This document shows positions 20,007 to 27,685 of a DNA stretch of 40,758 bases, piece by piece. The translations under genes were made by a program, and so were the position numbers. The first letter of the stretch is position 1, and each line of letters opens with the position of its first letter. The notes below the pieces were generated by a model. The model was not told where the DNA came from and made no database searches. It worked only from the letters and a program-made list of their open reading frames with translations. Origin of the DNA: a virus; IMG/VR virus record IMGVR_UViG_3300020034_000041, positions 1 to 40,758 of that record. One strand, 5' to 3'.

Positions 20007-21884
20007 ATGTCAAGAACAGACCCAGTTGAACAAAATATAATCGGAGTCCAGAGCCTTGTTGGTTCCAAGATGAACAAGGTGCCTTATTCTGGCAATAATA
20101 ATGTCGAAGGAGTAAGTGGTGAATATGAAGATGCGTTTACATTAAAGCTTGATGATACAGAACTCTTATATCTTGCGTCACTTTGGGAAGGACGATATCG
20201 CGGTTACGAGGCGAAGATTTTACTACGACAGCAAGCGAATAAAACTTATTATCTCGGCAGGCAGAAGGAAGGGTCATCTCAATCGACAACAGATGGTCAG
20301 CCGATTGCAGCGAACCTACTCTTCGAAGCGGAAGAAACGTTTCTACCTGCTGCACTCTCAAAAAATCCCGAGCCGGTTGTATGGGCTGACAATACTCCGG
20401 AAGGTACGAAGCTCGCGAGGGATGTAAAGACGATGCTTCAGTATCATGCTGACATTTTGGTACTACGACGAAAGCTCACACTCATGACCCGCAATTGGTC
20501 AGTAGATTTTCTAGGTGTTGTTAAGCACGGATGGGATCCGATCATCGACGATATAAAGATGGATGTAAGAGACGTGAAGAATTTTGTATTTGATCCAAGT
20601 GGATATGTTGATCCTTACGGAGACTTTGTAGGCTATCTCGGAGAACGTATTACGATCAGTGCTCAAAAGCTTATTGATCTCTATCCTAAGCATAAGGAGA
20701 AGATTATTATTTTAGTTGATGGGAAGCTGGGAACCGAAGTGACCTATACCCAGTGGTGGCACGAGGATTACACCTTTGAAACATTCAAAGGAATTGTGTT
20801 GGGAAAGAATATTAACCCTCACTTTAGCTATGGTACGACCGAAGAAGAAACGGATGAGGACGGAGTTGTTGCCGAGACAGAAGTAAAAGGCATCAACCAC
20901 TTTGCACGACCTAAAAAGCCGTATACATTTCTTTCCGTATTCTCATTTGGTGATCAGCCACATGATTCAACAGGGCTTCTTGAACAGAACATTCCGAATC
21001 AGCGACGTGTTACTCGACGAACGGAGCAAATCGACTATAACCTTTCACGAGCAAATAACTCTGATGTGTTCTCTCAAAACAATTTCAATCAGGAGACAGC
21101 AAAACAAGCGGCAACTGCAATGGCACAAGGTCATCCAGTGTTGGTTCCTCAAGGAGGGCCTATCAATCAAGCTATCGTACGTTTGAATGGTCAGGGCGTT
21201 GATGCTTCATACTTTAATGAACTAGAGAATTCTAAGAATGATCTTCGAGCGATCTTCGGTACACAGGGTATTACTGCTCAACAGCAGGACGAAGATCAGA
21301 CAGCGCGTGGAATGATTTTGAATCAGCAATTTGATAACTCACGAATCGGAGGAGGGATTGGAGATTCTCTTGAACAAGTGGCTGATAACATTTTCAACTG
21401 GTGGGTACAGCTCTATTGTGTTTACTACGATGAACCTCACTACGCGACCATTATGGGCCGCATGAAGGCAGTTGAATATATTGAACTATCACGAGAGAAC
21501 TTCACAAAGCGCATTGTAGTTTCTGTGTCTCCTAACTCAATGAAGCCAAAGGATGAGATTAGCGAGATCAATATGGCCCAGGCGCTCTTTGATAAGGGAG
21601 CTATTGGCCCAAAGACTCTTCTTACTGTGCTCGACTTCCCAGATCCACAATCAGCAGCGGAAGACGGTGTGCTGTGGCAAGTCGATAAAGCAGCATACAT
21701 GCAGCTTAATTTTCCAGAACTCACAGCAAAACTTGCACAACTCCAACAGCAAGTAGCAGCGGCAACAGGTGCGCCACCAGGAGGGGCGGTAGCTCCTGAA
21801 GAGATAACGGAACCACCACCACCTGAAGGGTTATCCGTTCCGCCAGCGAGTCCGTCATTATCACAGGTTCCCTTAACAGAGTAA
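20007..21884 (+). CDS. Portal protein
   Basis: This 625-residue protein shows the portal pattern: an early helical region (DTELLYLASLWEGRYRGYEA), a wing domain with a FDPSGYVDPYGDF segment, and a C-terminal part with QDEDQTARGMILNQQFDN and VADNIFNWWVQLYCVYYDEP. It ends in a Pro/Ala-rich tail. Portal proteins form the dodecameric DNA gate at the capsid vertex. I start at the ATG at 20007; the frame opens at 19980 within the terminator. Scaffold and capsid genes follow. Assignment rests on position and overall shape. Confidence 0.8.
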   Translation: MSRTDPVEQNIIGVQSLVGSKMNKVPYSGNNNVEGVSGEYEDAFTLKLDDTELLYLASLWEGRYRGYEAKILLRQQANKTYYLGRQKEGSSQSTTDGQPIAANLLFEAEETFLPAALSKNPEPVVWADNTPEGTKLARDVKTMLQYHADILVLRRKLTLMTRNWSVDFLGVVKHGWDPIIDDIKMDVRDVKNFVFDPSGYVDPYGDFVGYLGERITISAQKLIDLYPKHKEKIIILVDGKLGTEVTYTQWWHEDYTFETFKGIVLGKNINPHFSYGTTEEETDEDGVVAETEVKGINHFARPKKPYTFLSVFSFGDQPHDSTGLLEQNIPNQRRVTRRTEQIDYNLSRANNSDVFSQNNFNQETAKQAATAMAQGHPVLVPQGGPINQAIVRLNGQGVDASYFNELENSKNDLRAIFGTQGITAQQQDEDQTARGMILNQQFDNSRIGGGIGDSLEQVADNIFNWWVQLYCVYYDEPHYATIMGRMKAVEYIELSRENFTKRIVVSVSPNSMKPKDEISEINMAQALFDKGAIGPKTLLTVLDFPDPQSAAEDGVLWQVDKAAYMQLNFPELTAKLAQLQQQVAAATGAPPGGAVAPEEITEPPPPEGLSVPPASPSLSQVPLTE

Positions 21885-21894
21885 TTTAACAACA

Positions 21895-22092
21895 ATGAAG
21901 AAATGCGAATTATGTAACGGCACAGGAAGAGAAGTCGGATCAACCGGCATCGAATGTCCAGGGTGCAAAGGCACAGGCCAGATTGAGAGAAGTGAGATCA
22001 CCGAGGAGACAGTAGCTCCTAAGAAAACAAAGGTCACAAAAAAAGAGAAGATCGTTAAGTTTATCAAAAAGGTCAAAGGTAAGAAGAAATAA
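21895..22092 (+). CDS. DnaJ-type zinc-finger miniprotein
   Basis: This 65-residue protein begins with two CxxCxGxG motifs, CELCNGTG and CPGCKGTG, the zinc-binding repeats of DnaJ, and ends in a very basic tail (KEKIVKFIKKVKGKKK). No J domain (HPD) is present. DnaJ zinc repeats bind unfolded clients and zinc. Here the basic tail suggests nucleic acid or membrane contact. It lies between portal and scaffold genes. Confidence 0.75.
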   Translation: MKKCELCNGTGREVGSTGIECPGCKGTGQIERSEITEETVAPKKTKVTKKEKIVKFIKKVKGKKK

Positions 22093-22102
22093 TTTAAAAA
22101 CC

Positions 22103-22411
22103 ATGATTACACGAAGAGGAGTACGACAGGGAGTGGCACGAGTTTCTTCAGGAGGCTTGGAGCGACGTCAGGCTCGCACAGCTGCTCTCGATAAGTTTGT
22201 GACTAATGTGAAATCACTACCAAGTGATCTCACCAATATCGGTAAAAAAATTGGAGGAGGATTGAAACAAGCAGCAGGAATTACCCTCGATAAAAGCATT
22301 GGATTCACTATGAGTTCTCTAACAAAGAAAAGTTCAGGAGGTCATGGCCGAGGATACAGCGCAAGTAAAGGAGCTTTGGGAGGTGCTTTAGGTACTGCAA
22401 TTAAAAAATAA
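22103..22411 (+). CDS. Basic structural-region hypothetical protein
   Basis: This 102-residue, strongly basic, Gly/Ser-rich protein has amphipathic segments (TNIGKKIGGGLKQAAG, then GYSASKGALGGALGTAIKK). It lies in the head gene block and has no recognised motif. A minor virion protein or a DNA- or membrane-associated protein would fit the composition. Confidence 0.55.
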   Translation: MITRRGVRQGVARVSSGGLERRQARTAALDKFVTNVKSLPSDLTNIGKKIGGGLKQAAGITLDKSIGFTMSSLTKKSSGGHGRGYSASKGALGGALGTAIKK

Positions 22412-22415
22412 AACC

Positions 22416-22562
22416 ATGTTAAAAGTAACAAAAATTCCACGAGCTGAGTACGACCAAGTAAAAAAGCGAGTGCCAGCACGAGGAGCATCGAAGGTAAGGT
22501 TCCCGGCAAGAGATAAGGCCCTTGAAAAAGCAAAAAGATTACCGCACGCAGTAAGTGCATAG
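22416..22562 (+). CDS. 48-residue basic miniprotein
   Basis: This small frame (starting MLKVTKIPRAEYDQVKKRV) is basic and helical and follows the previous gene by 4 bases. It has an A/T-rich leader like its neighbours. Function unknown. The bases 22563-22638 before the scaffold hold only short inverted repeats. Confidence 0.5.
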   Translation: MLKVTKIPRAEYDQVKKRVPARGASKVRFPARDKALEKAKRLPHAVSA

Positions 22563-22638
22563 GTAATGCCGTTTGTAAGGCAGTTCGGCAGAATAAGCCT
22601 GAAGTTTAAAAACTAATCCTAGCAATAGGCGAAACAAT

Positions 22639-23415
22639 ATGAACGAAATAGACAAATTCTTTAATGGCCTACCAGGAGAGGAAAAGCAAGGGCAAGATGT
22701 ATTCGATCAGCAGCCTTCTAAAAAAGATGTTGACGTTATACCTGAAAAGGGAAACGAAAGTGAAGACGACGAACCTCGAAAGAATCGGCGACACCGCAGA
22801 CTTGAAGAGCAACTACAACGTGAGCGTGAGAGCAATATTGCCCTCAATGAGCGCGTGAAGGTTCTTGCAGAAGTTGAGAGAGGTGCGCCAGTGGGTGCGG
22901 GTGAAATGCCTCCTGAATGGGTCGCTCTGTATGGAAATACAGACGAGTCCAAAAGCGCATGGGCCATGCAGTCACGAATGTTGGGGAGTTTGAAAGAACA
23001 AGCCAAAAAGGAAGCACTTGAGGAGTTTGAAAATCGACAACAAGCAGCAGTTCAAGAGCAGAAAGAGTACGAATCATTTATTGATTCAGAACTGGAAGCT
23101 CTCGAAGATGAGCACGATGTGGATCTCACATCGAATGCTCCGGCAGCTCGCAAGGCGAGACGAGAACTACTTGAGATGGTGCAGAAGCTTTCTCCAAAGG
23201 ATTCATCAGGAGCTATCACGGGTTATGCGGACTTCAGTTCCACATTCGAACTCTACAAGGGTTCGAAGACTCAAGACAAGCCAAATGAGACGATCACACG
23301 GCAGAAAGAACTCGCAGCCAGAACCATGCAGGAACCAAATAAAGGAGTGACCGAAAAGTCTACGTTTACTCCAGGGTTTCGCGGGTGGCAAAAAGACTAC
23401 AACATTAGCAATTAA
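22639..23415 (+). CDS. Probable scaffolding protein
   Basis: This 258-residue protein is highly charged, with a coiled-coil region (RRLEEQLQRERESN, then ALEEFENRQQAAVQEQKEYE) and low hydrophobicity, directly before the capsid gene. Scaffolding proteins of tailed phages have this composition and position: they guide assembly of the procapsid and then leave or are cut. No protease gene is visible, so release would be without cleavage or by an unrecognised enzyme. Confidence 0.7.
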   Translation: MNEIDKFFNGLPGEEKQGQDVFDQQPSKKDVDVIPEKGNESEDDEPRKNRRHRRLEEQLQRERESNIALNERVKVLAEVERGAPVGAGEMPPEWVALYGNTDESKSAWAMQSRMLGSLKEQAKKEALEEFENRQQAAVQEQKEYESFIDSELEALEDEHDVDLTSNAPAARKARRELLEMVQKLSPKDSSGAITGYADFSSTFELYKGSKTQDKPNETITRQKELAARTMQEPNKGVTEKSTFTPGFRGWQKDYNISN

Positions 23416-23426
23416 ATTATTAGAAT

Positions 23427-24455
23427 ATGCAACCCAATGTAAACATAACCACGACAACCAACCAATACCTAGCTCCGGCTTGGGTTGATCAGGTTCTTCG
23501 TGACAACTTCTTCTTCGGAAAGGTGCTTTCGAAGACAGAGCGATGGAATGGTTCTCAAATGCTATTCCCAATTAAGTACCAGAAAGGAGTCGCCTCTGTT
23601 GCGTTCAACGGATTCGATCTTCTTCCTATCACTCAACAGCCAGTTTCAGTGAACATGACGTTCTACCCTACTTTCGTAGCTACAAACGTTGCACTAGCAG
23701 GATCTGACCTTTCAGTGAACAAGACACAGCTTCAGACTTTGAATCTTATGACTACTATGATGGAGTCACGATCACAGGATCAGGCTGATGACGTAGGTAA
23801 CTTCTTCCAGGGAGATGGTTCATCTTTCGGTGGAAAGGCACCTATGGGACTCGCAGGTATCGTAGACAACGGATCAACTCTTCCTACATACGGAGGACTT
23901 TCACGAGCTACTTATACCGGTCTTAACGCGACAGTTACTGCTTCAGGCGGAACTATCTCGCTTCTAAAGACTCGACAGCTATGGAACGCAATCTCTGATG
24001 GGCCTGTTCGACCGGACACAATCATCACTGATTACACAACATGGGCTTACTTCGAACAGCTTCTAACTCCATTTCAGCGAAACAACTATTCTGACTTCGC
24101 GCCTAACAAGGCTAACGGATCAATGGCTGGCTACACTGCAATGGTTTGGGACGGAATGGAAGTATTCCGAGATCGAAAGATTGTAACCGGAAACTTCTAC
24201 ATGCTTAACACTAATTACCTAAAGTTCTACGGACTTAATTGGTGGGAAGGTACAAAGGTTTCTCCGAAGGCGAAAGTCATCGAAGGTAACGTGTACGAGG
24301 ATTCAATGTATGCACCAAGCAACGCGTTCACATGGACAGGTTGGATCAAGGCTTACAACCAAGGAGCAATTAACGGCTTCATGATTATGGGAGGACAGTT
24401 GCTATGTACTGACCCTTGGCGAAACGGTGTGCTTACAGGCGTAACAGGAGTATAA
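23427..24455 (+). CDS. Major capsid protein
   Basis: This 342-residue protein has an N-terminal arm (TNQYLAPAWVDQVLRDN) and body segments (LNLMTTMMESRSQDQADDVG, WAYFEQLLTPFQRNNYS, VFRDRKIVTGNFYMLNTNYL) typical of HK97-fold major capsid proteins. It follows the scaffold and is among the longest well-ordered structural genes in the head block. Its start has no Shine-Dalgarno sequence, only A/T-rich DNA. The family call is by gene order and fold-like pattern, not by a diagnostic motif. Confidence 0.85.
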   Translation: MQPNVNITTTTNQYLAPAWVDQVLRDNFFFGKVLSKTERWNGSQMLFPIKYQKGVASVAFNGFDLLPITQQPVSVNMTFYPTFVATNVALAGSDLSVNKTQLQTLNLMTTMMESRSQDQADDVGNFFQGDGSSFGGKAPMGLAGIVDNGSTLPTYGGLSRATYTGLNATVTASGGTISLLKTRQLWNAISDGPVRPDTIITDYTTWAYFEQLLTPFQRNNYSDFAPNKANGSMAGYTAMVWDGMEVFRDRKIVTGNFYMLNTNYLKFYGLNWWEGTKVSPKAKVIEGNVYEDSMYAPSNAFTWTGWIKAYNQGAINGFMIMGGQLLCTDPWRNGVLTGVTGV

Positions 24456-24481
24456 GCTTATTAGCTAATTAAATTACTAAT

Positions 24482-24925
24482 ATGTCAATATACATCGAAA
24501 CTTACGAACCAGTAGTAGCGCAGAACGGGTTGAATACACTCAAGGCTGCGACCTTTGGTTCTACTGTCGCTGTAACAGGTGCGATCACCGCAAGTGGTGG
24601 AATCACCGGACAAGTTACCTCAACAGGAGCATTCATTGGAGGTACTCAAGCAATCACAGGATCAGGTGCAGTCGATGTGGTGACTCTTACAACTAAGATC
24701 AACACTACAGGCGGAGGCACAATGACTCTTGCGAACGGTACCGACGGCCAGGTTAAGATCATCGTTTTGACAACAGATTCAGGAACAGATGCTGTAGTTA
24801 CCCCAACAACAAAGACAGGTTTTTCTACAATCACTTTGAATGATGCAGGAGACGGAGTCACATTGGTGTACACAACAACAACTGGATGGATTTGCGTCGG
24901 AAACAATGGTGCAACTCTCGCTTAA
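24482..24925 (+). CDS. Beta-rich virion protein (possible decoration/fibre)
   Basis: This 147-residue protein is almost all Thr/Gly/Val/Ala with repeating beta-like segments (VAVTGAITASGGITGQVTST, then TLANGTDGQVKIIVLTTDSG), ending TTGWICVGNNGATLA. This is the pattern of trimeric beta-helical fibre or capsid-decoration proteins. The position directly after the capsid gene favours a head decoration protein. Not a named family to me. Confidence 0.6.
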   Translation: MSIYIETYEPVVAQNGLNTLKAATFGSTVAVTGAITASGGITGQVTSTGAFIGGTQAITGSGAVDVVTLTTKINTTGGGTMTLANGTDGQVKIIVLTTDSGTDAVVTPTTKTGFSTITLNDAGDGVTLVYTTTTGWICVGNNGATLA

Positions 24926-24948
24926 TTATTAATTAAACTTAAATTATC

Positions 24949-25767
24949 ATGTCCCGAATCACACAACGTGGAGCTACGGCCCCGATAGATTTGTTCAAGC
25001 AAGCGACTTCGCTCGCCACTGGAACAGGTGTTGTCGATCCTAGCTTTATCACATACCCAGGTCAGAAGTTCGACTTGGCGGATGGACGAGAGGTAACTCT
25101 CGTTTCAAACGGAGCGGTGGCTCTTGCTTCAGGCGTACTCGTACAGGGTTCTGCTATTGTGGCTAACCATCAGAACCTCGCAGTTGCTGTGCCTACAGCT
25201 ACTCCTGCAACAGCAGGAACATTCCGAGTATCAGTTACACTTGGAGCTACAAAGCTCACAGCTAACCAGTATCAGGGAGGTTTCGCGATTGTTAATGCAG
25301 GAACTGGAATTGGTCAGACACTTCGAATTTCATCTAACCCTGGTGCAGCTGCATCAGCGGCAGGAGTGATCATCACTCTTGAGGATGCAATTGCAGTAAC
25401 CCTCGATGCAACATCAAAGCTTAGCCTACATGCTAATCCTTATCAGGATGTTGTGATCAACCCTACAACCTCAACAAATCGAGTAGTAGGAGTAACTCTT
25501 TACCCTCTTGCAGCAGCAACAGCAATTACATCAGATACAAATGGTGCAGTTACTGGAGTGGGTATTCAGCAATACGGTTTCGTCGTAAGCAAAGGTATTA
25601 CTTCATGTTTATCTGATGCGTCAGTCGCAGCAGCAGGACTTGGAATCGCTCCTTCAACTACAACAGCAGGTGCTGTGACAGTTCAGGCAGCTACTCTTGC
25701 AAACATCGGAAGCGCTATTCTTCTCGGAGTTTCAGCGGAGTCACGAGCGATCTACCTAGATTGCTAA
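24949..25767 (+). CDS. Virion protein of capsid/decoration block
   Basis: This 272-residue protein has a polar N-terminal region (THPGQ-like: FITYPGQKFDLADGREVTL), Ala/Thr/Val-rich repeats and a YQGGFAIV stretch. The composition is that of a beta-sandwich virion protein. It lies between the two other capsid-linked genes and the tail genes. Possible roles include head decoration or a minor head protein; the sequence does not separate these. Confidence 0.55.
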   Translation: MSRITQRGATAPIDLFKQATSLATGTGVVDPSFITYPGQKFDLADGREVTLVSNGAVALASGVLVQGSAIVANHQNLAVAVPTATPATAGTFRVSVTLGATKLTANQYQGGFAIVNAGTGIGQTLRISSNPGAAASAAGVIITLEDAIAVTLDATSKLSLHANPYQDVVINPTTSTNRVVGVTLYPLAAATAITSDTNGAVTGVGIQQYGFVVSKGITSCLSDASVAAAGLGIAPSTTTAGAVTVQAATLANIGSAILLGVSAESRAIYLDC

Positions 25768-25772
25768 TGTAT

Positions 25773-25855
25773 CCTTTCAGGTCGTCACGCAAATGGCGGC
25801 TTGGATAGGGGACATTATCCCCCTCGCCTGAAAAGGTGTAATTGACCTGAAAAGG
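25773..25855 (+). other. Intergenic RNA element with two alternative pairings
   Basis: CCTTTCAGG (25773-25781) can pair with either of two identical CCTGAAAAGG copies (25827-25836 and 25846-25855), each with one bulged A. An inner GGGGA/TCCCC hairpin (25808-25812 with 25818-25822) is also present. The second copy ends 9 bases before the next start codon and contains AAGG, so the choice of pairing could change access to that start. It spans most of the 97-base gap between two genes. Confidence 0.45.
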
Positions 25856-25864
25856 TTCACAAAC

Positions 25865-26329
25865 ATGAATAATGACGACAAGGTATTGCCAGTAGATTTT
25901 GACGGAGTGTTTCGCTTTACAAACTTCACAGATGAAGAATTTAAAGCAAAGTGGGGAGGTATTGAATATACATTTCCACCACAGAGGACTACCCCGATGG
26001 TTATCCCAGGTGCAACTCCAGAGGAGGTGCAGCACATTAGAAAGAAGTTTGCGAAAGAGCTTGCGATCTTCCAGTTTTACAAAACTCCGAAGTTCGTAGC
26101 GATGAACAATATCAATCCAGGTGGAGTGCCAGCGCTCTACACAGATTCAGATCTCGTTCCATTCATCACACGATGTCTCGAGCCGCTTCCAATTGCTAAG
26201 GCAACGATGAAAGTTATGCCAAAAGCAGATGATACTCATTTTCGAAAGGATGAAGAGGGTAACAATGTGACACAGGTTCTCGATAAAAAGAAATCTCTGC
26301 TTCAAGAGGGTTCAGGAGTAATAGGCTAA
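25865..26329 (+). CDS. Conserved structural-region protein
   Basis: This 154-residue protein begins with an FRFTNFTDEEFKAKWGGIEY segment, followed by PEEVQHIRKKFAKELAIFQF, a combination I recall from virion-module proteins of other tailed phages without a known role. The rest is Lys/Asp-rich. It starts the tail/fibre gene block behind the alternative-pairing element. Probably a minor structural or assembly protein. Confidence 0.55.
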   Translation: MNNDDKVLPVDFDGVFRFTNFTDEEFKAKWGGIEYTFPPQRTTPMVIPGATPEEVQHIRKKFAKELAIFQFYKTPKFVAMNNINPGGVPALYTDSDLVPFITRCLEPLPIAKATMKVMPKADDTHFRKDEEGNNVTQVLDKKKSLLQEGSGVIG

Positions 26330-26333
26330 AATT

Positions 26334-27041
26334 ATGAGACTTTTTACAAGAGGCGAAATTCAAAAACAAAAGACTGTCGAGCGTAAGCTCGAGATAGACG
26401 AGGGAGCAAAACTTGCTCGCAAGGTGGATGTTCTACGTGAAACATCGGCTAGTGAAGAAGCGCGCCTCGTAAAGTTTAAAATGGCGTCTCTTTATGCAAC
26501 ACAAGCTCAAATTACTGCAGCAGTTAACGAGCGAGAGGCTATCCAAGCTGAAATTTCAGCTCTAAAGGAGGAAAAACGCCGTTTGGAAGAGCCACTCACG
26601 AGTGAATGGGAGAAATTGACCGTAAAACAGGAAGAAATCTCCTTTCTACAGAGCCAAATTGCTGAAAAGATCCTACTTTTGAACAAAAGAGAGCGTGGAA
26701 TACGTGCCCAGGAGGACAAATTGGCATTTATTGAAGCTGAAATTTCAGCTATAAAGGACGAAAATTTGAAGAAATTCGACCATTATTCTGCTCTTATTGA
26801 CCAAACTAATCGTAGTGTTAGTGACGCTTTTGAGGCTAAAGCGAAGGTGGATCGGTACGTAGATGACCGAATTAAGGACATTCTTTCTCGTGAAACTCTC
26901 GTAGCGACACGTGAAAGAGCAGTTCAGATGAAACAAGAGCAAGTTATCAAGGATCGACAAGAGCTTGCTCAAAGAGAGAGATTTATTAACGACAAGTATG
27001 AAACCTTGTTAAGAACAGAAAAAAATGGCCAACGCAAGTAG
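26334..27041 (+). CDS. Long coiled-coil protein
   Basis: This 235-residue protein is nearly all heptad-like coiled coil (RKLEIDEGAKLARKVDVLRE, EEKRRLEEPLTSEWEKL, QEDKLAFIEAEISAIKDE). It overlaps the next gene by 17 bases. In a virion module a trimeric or dimeric coiled coil could be a fibre shaft or an assembly chaperone. It lies ahead of three repeat-containing genes, which favours a fibre component or chaperone. Confidence 0.65.
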   Translation: MRLFTRGEIQKQKTVERKLEIDEGAKLARKVDVLRETSASEEARLVKFKMASLYATQAQITAAVNEREAIQAEISALKEEKRRLEEPLTSEWEKLTVKQEEISFLQSQIAEKILLLNKRERGIRAQEDKLAFIEAEISAIKDENLKKFDHYSALIDQTNRSVSDAFEAKAKVDRYVDDRIKDILSRETLVATRERAVQMKQEQVIKDRQELAQRERFINDKYETLLRTEKNGQRK

Positions 27042-27294
27042 AGACGAAAACGGAGTGCCTACCCTTATTGCTGCATCGTCAGCAGATGGAAAAACTCCTG
27101 TAAAGGTGTACGCCGATCCTGATACTCACCGACTTCTGACCCAGTCAGCAGCCGGGATTTCAGGAACAGGGGCACCATTAACAACGCCTGTCTATATCGG
27201 TCAGGTGTATGTAGATACTGCGGGGCCAGATATTTATATGGCATCCGCAACAGCGAGTGCGGCAGACTGGGAATTAATTTTTGAAACACCATGA
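27025..27294 (+). CDS. Small protein with SRDE-repeat module
   Basis: This 89-residue protein begins MANASRDENGVPTLIAAS and carries the module that is repeated in the next two genes: (A/S)SRDxN-VPTL..., then GxTPVxVYADPxTHRLL. The remainder (TPVYIGQVYVDTAGPDIYM) is beta-like and resembles tail-fibre attachment domains. Its start overlaps the coiled-coil gene and its stop overlaps the next ATG by ATGA. Confidence 0.65.
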   Translation: MANASRDENGVPTLIAASSADGKTPVKVYADPDTHRLLTQSAAGISGTGAPLTTPVYIGQVYVDTAGPDIYMASATASAADWELIFETP

Positions 27295-27685
27295 GTAATG
27301 CTTCAAGAGATGAAAACTCAATACCAACACTTCTCGGCGCGCTTGAGACAAATGGCACGACGCTTGTACGAATACAGGTGGATGCTTCAACTCATGCCCT
27401 TGCCGTTAATGATAGTTCGACAGGTTCAGATCATGGGCCTGTAAATTCTCCTCGAGATGAAAATAGCGTACCGGCTTTGATGGGAGTATCAGCGGATGAC
27501 GGAGTAACTCCAGTCGTTGTTTACGCTACAACGGGAGGAGCTTTATTAATAGATAGTAATTAAAAGTTATGGCACAAGCTTCACGAGATCAAAATAGCGT
27601 TCCAACACTTCTCGCAGTATCGAGCGTGGATGGAGTCACACCAGTAGTGGTGTACGCGGATCCGGTTACACACCGGCTTCTTGTA
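27028..27685. repeat. Four SRDE-module copies across three adjacent genes
   Basis: The coding module for SRDxN-VPxLL...TPVxVYxxxxxxLL occurs once in the 27025 gene, twice in the 27291 gene and once at the start of the 27569 gene. The tandem arrangement with divergence suggests expansion by duplication of a fibre base module. Confidence 0.7.
27291..27563 (+). CDS. Small protein with two SRDE-repeat modules
   Basis: This 90-residue protein contains two copies of the SRDEN-VPxLL...GxTxVxV module, the second beginning PRDENSVPALMGVS. These repeats link it to the neighbours on both sides. It ends GGALLIDSN. The modules may fold as small trimerising or joint domains at the base of a fibre. Confidence 0.65.
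   Translation: MSNASRDENSIPTLLGALETNGTTLVRIQVDASTHALAVNDSSTGSDHGPVNSPRDENSVPALMGVSADDGVTPVVVYATTGGALLIDSN

Noticed and set aside
25768-25810. Short rightward frame starting at the stop of the 24949 gene
   Set aside because: Only 13 codons; the palindromic structure explains the sequence better.
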